Source: Musa acuminata AAA Group
Lineage: Eukaryota > Streptophyta > Magnoliopsida > Zingiberales > Musaceae
NCBI RefSeq assembly: GCF_036884655.1
Contig: NC_088357.1
Coordinates: forward strand, 12,992,001 to 13,056,000
Reading direction: 5' to 3'
Length of the DNA stretch: 64,000 bases
A program made the translations under genes and the position numbers. The notes beneath the pieces were generated by a model. That model did not search any database. It saw nothing but the letters and a program-made list of their open reading frames with translations, and was not told where the DNA came from. Shown in pieces: positions 1-11,254 of the stretch. The number at the start of each line of letters is the position of its first letter. Within the stretch, counting starts at the first letter, position 1.

Positions 1-89
1 AACGAATGCAGTTTTTATCGTAGAAGGTTTTCCGCTGCACTAATTCACCCCCCCCCCCCCCCCCCCTCTTAGTGCTCTTGATCCTAACA
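1..89 (+). repeat. 3' end of an LTR-like repeat with poly-C tract
   Basis: The stretch ends in CACTAATTCA, a run of 19 C (48-66), then CTTAGTGCTCTTGATCCTAACA-type sequence. The same ending (CACTAATTCA, C-rich tract, TAGTG, TAACA) closes two other repeats in this window, at 24566 and 25720. I infer the 3' end of an LTR whose start lies left of the window. It abuts the gypsy integrase remnant directly, which suggests insertion into it. The family assignment is uncertain. Confidence 0.5.
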
Positions 90-434
90 TCCTCCACTGC
101 CTCGCACCGTTGGAGGCCGCAATCGTCCTCGCCGAGCTCCACAAGGGGATTTGTGGGGAGCACGTCGAGGGACGAACCTTGGCCTTCAAGACCCTCCGAT
201 AAGGGTACTATTGGCCGACCATGCGCTAGGATGCCATATCATACGTGCAACAGTGCCGCAGTGCCAGTGGCATGCCCGACTGCCATGCCAGCCGGCAGTT
301 CCCCTAACTCCGATAGATGTGGCCTGGCCCTTTGCCCAATGGGGGCTCGATCTCCTCGGGCCTTTCCCTTTGGGGTTGGGTTAGCGACGCTTCCTTATAG
401 TCAAGGTCGACTACTTCACGAAGTGGGTCGAAGC
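90..434 (+). pseudogene. Ty3/gypsy integrase, N-terminal part (broken)
   Basis: Conceptual translation gives the integrase zinc-finger region (ELHKGICGEH, then YYWPTMR and YVQQCR), followed after a frameshift near 255-265 by WPFAQWGLDLLGPFP and FLIVKVDYFTKWVEA. GLDLLGPF carries the first catalytic aspartate of the DDE core. In-frame stops occur at the LR*GYYW and LG*RRF positions, so the copy is dead. The reading continues exactly at 9085 once copia element A and one copy of its 5-bp target duplication are removed: KWVEA joins to EPLAS in frame. The upstream protease, RT and RNase H are outside the window. Confidence 0.85.
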
Positions 435-1930
435 TGTTGGGAATTCATTGGGGGACGACATCATATGCGCAGCGGAAGAACAAGAAAACAAAAATCCCCG
501 ATTCCCAAAAAGATGTTCGTCGTCGTGCGAAGATTGGTGCGCAAAAAATCCGTAAAACACAAAACTGCGTATAGAGATTGTGTTACCTAGGGAGATCGTA
601 TATCCCTGTTTCCTTGCAGATCCTTAGGAGAGGGTGAAGGAGGTCAAGCGTCCTCCTCTCTAGCGGTGATCCACACAGCAGGGTTGCGACGACGCTCCTC
701 AAAACTCCAGGCCTACTCTGAGGTGGAGAGGGAGAGGAGAATAGGAAAGGCAAGCAAAGACTCTAGCCTATGAGGCTGTGAATCCCTCCTATTTATAGAG
801 ATCCCGTGTCAAACCCTAATGGGTCCTTCCCTAGTGGGTATTGGATCTGCATCCAATAAGACAAGGGCTCCGTCGGATATCTCATATCCGAACCTCTACT
901 CATCGCAATGCCTACCATATGTGTGTGACCCTCTAGGCCCAATATCGAGCTGGCCGTGAGTCATACCTGTCAGAACTCCTTCTAACTCAGTGAATTATTA
1001 TCTCTGTAATAATTCACTCGACTCATCGACTATGGACGTACTAGGCCACTACGCCGTAGTCCCCAAACGATACAGGGGAATCCAATCCATTGGACCTGTC
1101 TGTCCTCAGTTACCATGTACCTATAGTCCCTCATCCATCTAATATCCCAGAGACCGTATATCGAGTATGGTGCTGTCAGACCCATACGGTTTCTACTCGA
1201 GTCTCGCTCTAATCGGATTCTCCCGGAGAACTCTTTCGCTCTCAACCCGAATGACCCTGGCCAGGGATTTGTCTGAGCAAGAACACATAGGATATTCCTC
1301 TCATGACGCCGAGAGTGGATGATCCTCTATTGACACTCAATAGCCCTCGTAAGGTCGACTACCACTCCCAATGACCAGCTGTACTAGATCTGGGGACAGC
1401 CAAACCTATAAGTCTGGTATCAAAGAGTGGAGCACTCATACAGGACATCCTTGGTGTCTCAAGTCTAAGGACCAGATACACCACTAGGACTACGGAATCA
1501 CTATCTGACAATAAGGCATCATCAACCATCCAGCATTCCTTAAGCGGATCAATCAGTGAACTCATTCTCCAATGAGCACCTGTACTGTATCCCTAGTGTC
1601 CCTACACGAGCACCTATGAGACCAACTGCATCCATCATATGGACGGGTATACAGCACACCAGTCTATCCGGTTATCACGATGTCCCTCTCGAGTAACCTA
1701 TGACCGGGATTATTTAGGATATGTGTTTAAAGGTGAATCGATCTCATTATCGTGATCTCATCACGATCCGATTCCCATTGCATAAATCCAAGGACATCAT
1801 AATATATATATGCATTTATGCAACAGTTATAAAGTGATATACGCCAAAATATAATAAGCAAAAAGATTCTGTATCAAGTCACACGTGCCATCACTCACGT
1901 GATTGGCTTGCTGGGCACCTATGACTAGCA
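435..1930 (-). repeat. 3' LTR of copia element A
   Basis: 1496 bp, matching 7589-9084 with about 1% difference. In element orientation it begins TGCTAGTCATAGG and ends CCAACA, the usual TG...CA form. A TATA-like CTATAAATAGG (near 788-799, read on the minus strand) marks the U3/R promoter. Short ORFs inside it recur in every LTR of the family and are not genes. Confidence 0.93.
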
Positions 1931-1944
1931 ATCTCCCACTTGAC
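1931..1944 (-). other. polypurine tract of copia element A
   Basis: Minus-strand GTCAAGTGGGAGAT lies between the gag-pol stop and the 3' LTR, where plus-strand DNA priming occurs in LTR elements. Element B has the same 14-nt tract at 20352-20365. Confidence 0.75.
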
Positions 1945-4900
1945 CTAAAGCCAATCACCTATGTGTCTGATCCCCATCAGACTCCTGTGACGCTCATAGA
2001 CAATCTGAGACAACGGTTTTGTCAGTGGATCTGCAATGTTATCTTCGGATGGAACTCTTTCCACTACTACATCTCCTCGGGTTATGATCTCTCTTATAAG
2101 CTGGAACCTCCTCAGAACACTTCTGATGAGACCCGGGTTCCCTTATTTGAGTAATCACCCCATAGTTGTCGCAATATAAGGAAGTCGACTTGTCACTATC
2201 TGTATCGACTCCCAAATCTGTGATGAACTTCTTCACCCAGACTCCCTCCTTTGCTGCATCTAATGCGGTAATGTACTCCGCCTCTGTGGTCGAGTCAATA
2301 GTGGTATCTTGCTTGGAACTCTTCCAGCACACTGCTCCTTCATTCAAGGTGTACACATACCCTGAATTCGACTTGCTATCATCGACATCAGACTGAAAAC
2401 TTGATTCAGTGTAGCCTTCAACCTTAAGGCTATTACCTCCATATACTAGTAAAAGATCCTTAGTCCTTCTCAAGTACTTAAGGATACACTTTACTGCTTT
2501 CCAGTGCTCCAAGCCTGGATCCGCCTGATACCTGCTCGTAACACTCAGAGCATGCGCTATATCAGGCCTAGTACATAGCATGGCATACATGATAGACCCT
2601 ATTGCTGAGGCATAAGGTATCATATTCATGTTTGCCCTTTGGAATTTTCCATGCCAAACCTTTTGACAATGGTTTCTATGTACCTGGACTGGGACAAGCC
2701 AAGCATCCTCTTGAATCTATCTCTATAGATTCTAATCCCCAAGATATAGGATGCTTCCCCTAAGTCCTTTATGGAGAAGTGTCTAGATAACTAAGCCTTT
2801 ACTGTGGATAGCATTCCTACATCATTCCCAATGATGAGGATGTCATCCACATATAACACCAAAAAGGTGATAGCGCTCCCACTTACCTTCCTGTATACAC
2901 AAGGCTCATCTTCGTTCTTAACGAAGTCATAAGATCTGATTGACTCATCAAATCTTATGTTCCAACTTCGGGAAGCTTGCTTTAGTCCATAAATGGATCT
3001 AAGCAACCTACACACCTTATCTGGGCAGTTCTTGGACACGAATCCCTCATGTTGCATCATATACACTTCCTCCTCGAGGTTCCCATTGAGGAATGCGGTT
3101 TTCACATCCATCTGCCAGATCTCATAATCATAGTGTGCTGCAATAGCCAATAGAATTCTGATGGATTTTAGCATTGCTACGGGTGAGAAGGTTTCGTCGT
3201 AGTCAACACCTTGCCTTTGACGATACCCCTTAGCCACTAGCCTTGCTTTATAGGTCTCTACCTTTCCATCTACTCCGATCTTTTTTCTTAAAGATCCACT
3301 TGCAACCGATGGGTACAATACCTTCGAGCGCATCAACTATGTTCCAAACCTTATTGGAGTACATAGAATCCATCTCAGAATTCATGGCTTCTTGCCACTT
3401 CCCGGAGTCTATACTCATAATAGCCTCCTCGTAGGTCTGAGGATCAATATCCTCAGCATCCTCTCCTCTAATATGTCCCACATATCTCTCAGGAGGTTGA
3501 GATACTCTATCAGACCTGCGTAAAGTTGAAACTTGTGTATTAGGTACCTGAACAGACTCGGGCTGTAGAGTGGTGCTTGAGCTTGGTTCTCTAACTTCGC
3601 TCAACTCTATCATTCTCCCACTGTCTCCACCAAGAATGTGTTCCTTCTCAAGGAACACTGCTCTCTTAGCTACAAAGACCTTTTTGTCCTCGAGATGATA
3701 GAAATAATACCCATAAGTTTCCTTGGGGTATCCCACAAATATGCATCGCTCTGTCCTTGATTCTAACTTATCGGGGTTGTGTCTTTTAACGTGGGCTGGG
3801 CAGCCCCAAATCTTAACAACCTTAAGATCAGGCTTCTTCCCTTTCCATATCTCATATGGTGTAGACACTACCGACTTAGTTGGAACTCTGTTCAGAAGGT
3901 AAGCTGCGGTTTCTAAGGCATATCCCCAGAATGAGATGGGTAGGTCAGCGAAACTCATCATGGACCGTACCATATCTAATAATGTACGATTTCTCCTTTC
4001 AGAGACACCATTGAGCTGAGGTGTGTAAGGAGGTGTCCATTGGGATAATATCCCATGGTCCTTGAGGAACTGAGTAAACTCTATACTTAAGTACTCACCT
4101 CCTCGATCTAATCGAAGAGTTTTGATACTCTTTCCAGTCTGGTTCTCCACCTCATTCTTATACTCTCTGAATTTCTCAAAGGCCTCGGATTTGTACTTCA
4201 TTAAGTACACATATCCATACCTTGAGAAATCATCAGTAAATATAATGAAGTAGGAGTAACCTCCAATGGCATGAGTTGACATGGGTCCACATACATCACT
4301 ATGTATGAGTTCCAACAACTCAGTGGCTCTCTCTCCAGTTCCACTAAATGGAAAGTTGGTCAGTTTTTCACGAAGGCAAGGCTCGCAAGTTGCATATGAC
4401 ACATAGTCGAATGGATCTAGATATCCATCATTTAGCAACTTTTGAATCCTTCTTTCATGGATGTGACCTAGCCTACAATGCCACAGGTATGCACTGTTCA
4501 ACTCATCTCGTTTCCTTTTGGACACATTTACATTCATGATATGTGGAGTGGTGTCTAACATAAATAAACCATTATGCAATGTTCCTTTCGTGATGATCTT
4601 ATCATCTAATAATATCGAACAACCATTGTTCTCAAAAACAAATTTATATCCACTAACTGTTAAACATGAAATGGAGATAATGTTTTTGATAATAGAAGGA
4701 ATAAAATAACATGCATCTAATGCAATAAAAGCTCCACTAGGCAGATGTAGGGCGACCTCGCCAACAGCTAATACAGCAACTTTTGCTCCATTACCCATCT
4801 TGAGGTCCATCTCGCCTCTCACTAGTCTCCTAGGCCTTGCCAGAACCTGCAACGAATTGCATATATGATAAGCACTACCGGTATCCAATACCCATGTGTT

Positions 4901-5761
4901 ATCATAAGAGTCTGACAAATGGAGACTGATCATGAATGTACCTGAAGCTTCACCAAGCTTCTGTTTCGCCCTTTCTGCAAGGTACTCTTTGCAGTTCCTC
5001 TTCCAGTGCCCATCTTTACCACAGTGGAAGCATTGGCCTTTGTCCTTTACTGGGTCTTTCTTAGCAACCTTTGCTTTACCTTGTTTGCCCTTGCCCTTTC
5101 CCTTCTTAAGGGACCTTTCTGCTTTCCTTTTCTTTCTGGTCTCACCAGTGTAGAGAACTGGCTTCTCTTTCTTAATAGTACTCTCTGCCTCCCTTAACAT
5201 ATTTAGGAGCTCTGGGAGAGTCACCTCAAACTTGTTCATATTAAAATTTATTATGAACTGTGAAAAGGAATCTGGTAGGGACTGAAGCACAATGTCCACA
5301 CACAAGTTATCCTCTAGGACCATTCCTAGACCTGTGAGTTTCTCTATCCGCTCAATCATCTTTAGGACATGGTTCTGAACCGGTGTCCCCTCAGTCATCC
5401 TAGCACGGAAAAGGCTCTTGGATATCTCATATCGTTGAGTCCTTCCCTGTTCCTCAAACAATTTGCGGAGATGTAGGAGAATGGATCTGGCATCCATCTT
5501 TTCATGTTGTCTCTGTAATTCTGGAGTCATAGAGCCCAACATATAGCACTGAGCAAGAGTGGAGTCATCAATGTACTTCACGTAGCGAGCGATCTCATCC
5601 TCGCTTGCCCCTTCTTCGGGCGTAGGCATCACTGTATCAAGGACGTACACGATTTTCTCCGCTGTGAGAACAATTCTCAAGTTACGGAGCCAATCCGTAT
5701 AATTTGGACCAGTGAGGCGGTTGACATCAAGTATGCCACGTAAGGGATTTGAAAGCGACAT
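1945..5761 (-). pseudogene. copia gag-pol polyprotein of element A (frameshifted)
   Basis: Starts at the ATG at 5761 ([11 protein letters not shown]). Order along the protein: gag with [13 protein letters not shown] zinc knuckle [14 protein letters not shown]; protease motif [11 protein letters not shown]; integrase HHCC (HCRLGH ... CEPC); integrase core with [15 protein letters not shown] and NGVSERRNRT; RT with [11 protein letters not shown]; RNase H near the end. It is broken by one extra A in a homopolymer at about 3281-3286 (frameshift inside RT), a TAG in place of a Trp codon near 2790, a deletion of about 70 bp at about 2637 and a small deletion near 2110-2120 that shifts the last part. 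The domain order IN before RT defines Ty1/copia. Confidence 0.93.
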
Positions 5762-7571
5762 TTTCTGAAAATAAAGATGTAGCAGAAATGAATAACATGC
5801 AGATTTTGCAAGAAATAAACTATCAAGATATGGACTTCTATCTTAATATGCTCCCACTATTTTACTATCGAGTCACGCGACACCCTCAGCACGTAAAACG
5901 GAAGTCTCCGGCAGACTTCTAGTGAGGATCAGGATCCAATCAGCGTCTTAGTGTAATCTCGAGGGACTCGACCAATCACACTAAGCCTAAAAGGTAGGCA
6001 ACTCTTGCCGATCACAACTCCTTGTAATTCCCGTCCTGTTCGGCCTCCGAATCACCATGGCCTCGAGGGACTCGACCAACCATGATGCTCGGTTAAGTCA
6101 ACACCTTCGTTACAAGATGAGTCTGATTTGATGATATACCCTCGAGGGACTCGACCAAGCATACCATGCCCTCAGGTCACCGGTGACATCTCTATGTCGT
6201 AAGCAAGATAGCGAATCGTGATATAGGTGAGTCTCGAGGGACTCGACCAACTCAACCTACACCGGGAATCGGTTCCTACTCATAACGATGGAAGGCCACG
6301 TGGGTCAATCTAATTGCCTCACGTTTACCGACTTAATATTATCGAGAGATGTTTCTATAATTTGGTCTCCTAATATGACATATCACACATATACATATTT
6401 AATATATATCTACATCGCATGCAAATATATATACATATCTAGTATGTGTATAAGCAATCACACCAGATGATCATGGACCACAACCTAATATGATTAGGCC
6501 CGAGCCAGTAGGCCTAATCACTCACATCAAGATCTATGTGTGCAACGGTGCATCTCCATGCCCTGTGATCGTCCATCTCGTCCTCGTCGGTTCCGTCGAC
6601 ATCTTGATGCATCTCCATGCATCACGATCGTCCGTCTCGTGGGTCCCGCTATCGCATCCACGCTCCCGCTGCACCTCCTCATATGATTACAATTTAATCA
6701 TAGGCACGCAGGCCCGACAATAAACGAGAAATATAATGGAGGCTCGCAGACCTCAATAATAATAATCACAAGTACACACATCACACGGTCCATGATCATC
6801 CGTCCACACATCATACATCACATGTATAAATAATCATCATCATGTAGGACTACTAGATAATAATAAAAATAATAATCAACTAAACCTTTTAATTAATTAA
6901 TATTTTTCTGAAATCAGGGACATGTAGGGAATTTCTCAATTCCTAAGGGTATTTTCGTAATTTGGACAAAAGACAGAAACTGGAATTTCTTAAATTCCGA
7001 GGGGCAAAACTATCTTTTTCCCAGAAAACCCTAATTCCCTCTTTCTGCTGCCGCTGCCGCCGCCGCCACCCTGCTGGCGGCGCTTGCAGGCGGCACGCTC
7101 GCTGGCGGCGCTGCCGCTGCAGGTGGGCTCCCCCTTCGGGCGTCGCTACCTCCGCAGGCGGTGCTGTCCCGCCGGGCGGCCGTCCCTGTGGGGGGGGTTT
7201 CGCCCGCGGGAGCAGCGGCGGCAGGCGTCGCGCGTCTCTGCCCAGCGGCGGCATGCGCCGCTTCCTTTCGGCGGCAGGCGCCGCTGCCCTACGGCGCCTC
7301 TGCCCGTGGGTTGCCAGCCCCGCCAGCAGCAAGCCTGCTGCAAGCAGACCGCCGGCCTGCTGCTGCAGGCACAACGCTTGCGCATGCGCCGGCGCTGTGC
7401 TGCGGATGCCGCTGCAGGTGGCTGCGGCTGCCGCTGCAGGTGGCTGCAGGCATGCAGATCGAGGGCAGCAACTGTTGCTGCCCTTCCTCGCTTTTGCGTC
7501 AACGATTTTGACGTCAAAATTCTTCCTAAACACAATACACGTAGTTCAAAACCAATCATTCGCACGAACAA
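5762..7571 (-). other. gag leader of copia element A, with four stem-loops
   Basis: About 1.8 kb between primer site and gag. It has two parts: a GC-rich block (about 7040-7480) of CTGC/GGCGC-like simple sequence, and a stretch (about 5955-6265) with four copies of CTCGAGGGACTCGACCAA at 5958, 6062, 6141 and 6233. Read on the minus strand these are the same stem-loops described for element B. ORFs in the GC-rich block exist in all frames on both strands and look like composition artefacts. Confidence 0.75.
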
Positions 7572-7587
7572 CCTGGCTCTGATACCA
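7572..7587 (-). other. primer binding site of copia element A
   Basis: Minus-strand TGGTATCAGAGCCAGG lies one base inside the 5' LTR. It is complementary to the 3' end of plant initiator methionine tRNA, the standard primer of Ty1/copia elements. Confidence 0.93.
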
Positions 7588-7588
7588 C

Positions 7589-9084
7589 TGTTGGGAATTC
7601 ATTGGGGGGCGACATCATATGCGCAGCGGAAGAACAAGAAAACAAAAATCCCCGATTCCCAAAAAGATGTTCGTCGTCGTGCGAAGATTGGTGCGCAAAA
7701 AATCCGCAAAACACAAAACTGCGTATAGAGATTGTGTTACCTAGGGAGATCGTATATCCCTGTTTCCTTGCAGATCCTTAGGAGAGGGTGAAGGAGGTCA
7801 AGCGTCCTCCTCTCTAGCGGTGATCCACACAGCAGGGTTGCGACGACGCTCCTCAAAACTCCAGGCCTACTCTGAGGTGGAGAGGGAGAGGAGAATAGGA
7901 AAGGCAAGCAAAGACTCTAGCCTATGAGGCTGTGAATCCCTCCTATTTATAGAGATCTCGTGTCAAACCCTAATGGGTCCTTCCCTAGTGGGTATTGGAT
8001 CTGCATCCAATAAGACAAGGGCTCCGTCGGATATCTCATATCCAAACCTCTACTCATCGCAATGCCTACCATATGTGTGTGACCCTCTAGGCCCAATATC
8101 GAGCTGGCCGTGAATCATACCTGTCAGAACTCCTTCTAACTCAGTGAATTATTATCTTTGTAATAATTCACTCGACTCATCGACTACGGACGTACTAGGC
8201 CACTACGCCGTAGTCCCCAGACGATACAGGGGAATCCAATCCATTGGACCTGTCTGTCCTCAGTTACCATGTACCTATAGTCCCTTATCCATCTAATATC
8301 CCAGAGACCGTATATCGAGCATGGTGCTGTCAGACCCATACGGTTTCTACTCGAGTCTCGCTCTAATCGGATTCTCCCGGAGAACTCTTTCTCTCTCAAC
8401 CCGAATGACCCTGGCCAGGGATTTGTCTGAGCAAGAACACATAGGATATTCCTCTCATGACGCCGAGAGTGGATGATCCTCTATTGACACTCAATAGCCC
8501 TCGTAAGGTCGACTACCACTCCCAATGACCAGCTGTACTAGATCTGGGGACAGCCAAACCTATAAGTCTGGTATCAAAGAGTGGAGCACTCATACAGGAC
8601 ATCCTTGGTGTCTCAAGTCTAAGGACCAGATACACCACTAGGACTACGGAATCACTATCTGACAATAAGGCATCATCAACCATCCAGCATTCCGTAAGCG
8701 GATCAATCAGTGAACTCATTCTCCAATGAGCACCTGTACTGTATCCCTAGTGTCCCTACACGAGCACCTATGAGACCAGCTGCATCCATCATATGGACAG
8801 GTATACAGCACACCAGTCTATCCGGTTATCACGATGTCCCTCTCGAGTAACCTATGACCGGGATTATTTAGGATATGTGTTTAAAGGTGAATCGATCTCA
8901 TTATCGTGATCTCATCACGATCCGATTCCCATTGCACAAATCCAAGGACATCACAATATATATATGCATTTATGCAACAGTTATAAAGTGATATACGCCA
9001 AAATATAATAAGCAAAAAGATTCTGTATCAAGTCACACGTGTCATCACTCACGTGATTGGCTTGCTGGGCACCTATGACTAGCA
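7589..9084 (-). repeat. 5' LTR of copia element A
   Basis: 1496 bp, same ends and length as 435-1930. It carries the TATA-like box and drives transcription toward lower coordinates. The right end ATGACTAGCA is followed by the target duplication GAAGC. Confidence 0.93.
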
Positions 9085-9843
9085 GAAGCCGAACCCTTGG
9101 CCTCCATCACCGAGAAGCACATCCAGAATTTTACATGGAAGAACATCATCACCCAGTTTGGGATCCCGAAGGCTTTCATCGCCAACAACGAGACTCAGTT
9201 CAATAACACTAAATTCAAGGCTTATTGCCAGTCGTACGGAATCCAGTTGAAGTTCAGCTCGGTCGCACACCCCCAAACCAACGGTCAGACCGAGGTGATG
9301 AATCGAGCAATTCTGGAAGGCCTCAAGAGGAGAATCTTAGGCGCGATGGGGCCTAGGTGGACGAGCTCCCGAGTGTCCTGTGGGTAATGCGAACAACTCC
9401 CAAAACCGCCTCGGGGGAGTCCCCGTTCAGCCTAGCGTTCAGGACTGAGGCGGTTCTTCCGCCCAAGATGGTATTCCCGACCTTACGCATCTCCAACTAT
9501 GAGCGAGGGCACTTAGAAGAGGGACTACGGGCTAACCTAGATCTCCTTGAGGAGAGAAGAGCCAGGGCACACCTGCGCGCCTTGGCCTACAAGAACGTGA
9601 CCATTCGGATATACAACCGAAGGGTTTGTCCGTGGCTGATCCAGGTCAGAGACCTCGTCCTCCGAAGAGCAGAAGTAAGTGACCCGACAAGAGCAAGGAG
9701 AAAACTTGCACCCAACTAGGAAGGCCCATATTGAGTCTACGACATTATATGAGAAGGAACCTACCGACTCGAAACTATGGAAGGAAGTCCCCTCCCGAGA
9801 ACATGGAATGCCATGAACCTAAAGAAATTCTACCCTTGAGGGG
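9085..9843 (+). pseudogene. Ty3/gypsy integrase, core and C-terminal part (broken)
   Basis: Continues the remnant at 90-434. Reading: EPLASITEKH, then GIPKAFIANNETQF, HPQTNGQTEVMNRAILEGLKRR, a frameshift near 9345, then DELPSVLWVMRTTPK, SGESPFSLAFRTEAVLP and, after a further break, TYRLETMEG and PRTWNAMNLKKFYP to the stop at about 9841. The catalytic glutamate (QTEV) is present. The second aspartate, normally in SDNGTQF, is Asn here (ANNETQF), so the enzyme would be inactive even without the frameshifts. The C-terminal TWNAMNLKKFYP pattern is usual for plant gypsy polyproteins. No gypsy LTR is recognisable in the window. Confidence 0.88.
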
Positions 9844-10807
9844 GAAGGGTTGGTCGGGACACAGGGAAGATCTGGGAGCCCATGCATCCACGGTCAGGGA
9901 GAAGAGCAAGCCAAAATTCTAAAGTGAAAGTGCTTCTTGATTATAAAGATGGTACATATAGCGGTCGGGCGACGCAGCCCCTATATTGATGAGTTTGTGA
10001 TCTAATCAATTGATAAGTTTGTGATCTAATCTGTGTTTTGAGTGATGCAGGACTAGGCTTGATCAAGGAGAGACAAATTGATTGAAGCAGGAGAAATTGG
10101 ACGTTGGGCCAGAGTTGAAAATGTCAGGAGATTGGACATCGGGCCGGAGGATCGGTCGACATGCCGACAGAAGGACTTTATGCCATGAGTTCGGGCATCA
10201 TGCCGAAGGATTGGACATTGCGCCAAGGAGATCAGAAGTTACGGGAGTTTACATTCTGATTGGGCAATACGCTGAAGGAGATGACGATGCGCCGAAGGAT
10301 CGGACGAAGCACTAGAAGAACCAATGACATGCCGAACAATATATGATTTATGCTTTGTAATAATTTGTCTAGATCAAGTTAGTTCAGGTCTAATTGAGTC
10401 GGTATTAGAGTGAAATAATGCCAACTTAATTAGAGGACAATTGGGCCTAAATTAGGATAGAATTGGGCCTATTGTTTGGCACATTCAGTGTTCTGTAGTA
10501 GGGTCTGATGATAGTACCACCCAGACACGGTCTTCAAGACTATATCAGGTGGTAGTATCGTCCAGTGTTAGTGTGTCAAGTGGTGGTACTGTCAAACTAG
10601 GCAATGGTACCACCCAGTGTCAGACTGGCATGCGGTGGTATCGGTAGTACCCCGATAACCCGAGGATTTAAATTTTGGCTCCAAGTTTTGAAGTCATTTA
10701 GGGTCTATAAATACCCTACAAATTTTTGCTTAGAATACACACGAAAATAGAGCAAAAACTCTTAAAGTGTAGAGTCCCTCCTCCTAGAGCTAAGTGATAG
10801 TCCTAAG
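9844..10807 (+). repeat. left part of an LTR-like repeat, interrupted at 10807
   Basis: Noncoding. Near 9985-10040 a 20-bp phrase (GAGTTTGTGATCTAATC-like) is duplicated. From about 10260 the sequence matches 24779-25330, including GACATGCCG... and TCTATAAATA (TATA-like, 10708 here, 25218 there). The matching copy continues into the CACTAATTCA...TAACA ending. I infer an LTR whose right part is now at 24172-24566, separated by the non-autonomous element. The exact left end is unclear. Confidence 0.6.
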
Positions 10808-11254
10808 TGTCACGGACTTAGCTGGTTTCGCCTAAGTTGTGCGGCACCCTTGCATGTCTGTCCGCAAAGGTCAGCATCCCCGAAGCCTCTCATGGTCCCT
10901 TAGGACCCACAAAATAGAAAACGGGTTAGAGAAAACGCCTCACTCGGGATCCACAAGCAAACATTTCCGAAAACAATTCATAGATAATGCAAATTACAAA
11001 CAGACTTTACAAGCTCTGAACAGTTACACAACAACGGGTCAAAATTGTCTATTACAGACCGAAAATCTCTCACAAGTGACCATATAACATAACCTTTATT
11101 TACAAGCCTAATGTAGCCACCAAACCCAACTAAAATGGGACTATTAAGCCTTCGGCTATCTCTCTACATGCTAGGAAAAGTATAAACATACCAAAAGACA
11201 TGGACATACATAAGCATTACATCAAACATCCTGTTGAGAAGTTTGTCCGTGATA
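10808..11254 (-). repeat. 3' LTR of the non-autonomous element
   Basis: 447 bp, aligning end to end with 23725-24171. The inner end is TATCACGG in element orientation, mutated from TGTCACGG. Confidence 0.85.

Larger units (their letters stand above)
435..9084 (-). mobile_element. Ty1/copia LTR retrotransposon A, complete, minus strand
   Basis: An 8650-bp element with two 1496-bp LTRs (435-1930 and 7589-9084) that begin TGTTGGGAATTC and end ATGACTAGCA on the plus strand. It is flanked by the 5-bp target duplication GAAGC (430-434 and 9085-9089). In element orientation the order is 5' LTR (7589-9084), primer site, long leader, gag-pol (5761 down to 1945), purine-rich tract and 3' LTR (435-1930). 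I count about 17 differences between the two LTRs by eye, roughly 1%, so the insertion is recent. It lies in a Ty3/gypsy integrase frame. The gag-pol frame is broken, so the copy is non-autonomous. Confidence 0.95.

Noticed and set aside
1030..1245. Repeated ORF ending ...VQWIGFPCIVWGLRRSGLV in the LTRs (also 8184, 13761, 21049)
   Set aside because: It is an LTR sequence shadow with the same reasoning. It overlaps the LTR promoter region.
1359..1565. Repeated small ORF MSSLIDPLTECWMVDD... found in every LTR (also 8513, 13441, 20729, 47326, 52537, 56196)
   Set aside because: It lies wholly in the LTRs and is conserved only because the LTRs are copies. It has no known motif and degrades freely in old copies.
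5958..6250. CRISPR-like array from four spaced identical motifs
   Set aside because: Plant nuclear DNA inside a copia leader. Spacing is irregular (79-104 bp) and the intervening sequence forms the arms of stem-loops.
6943..7728. Several overlapping Ala/Arg/Cys-rich ORFs on both strands
   Set aside because: A GC-rich simple-sequence block is open in most frames. Compositions mirror each other between strands and no domain is visible.
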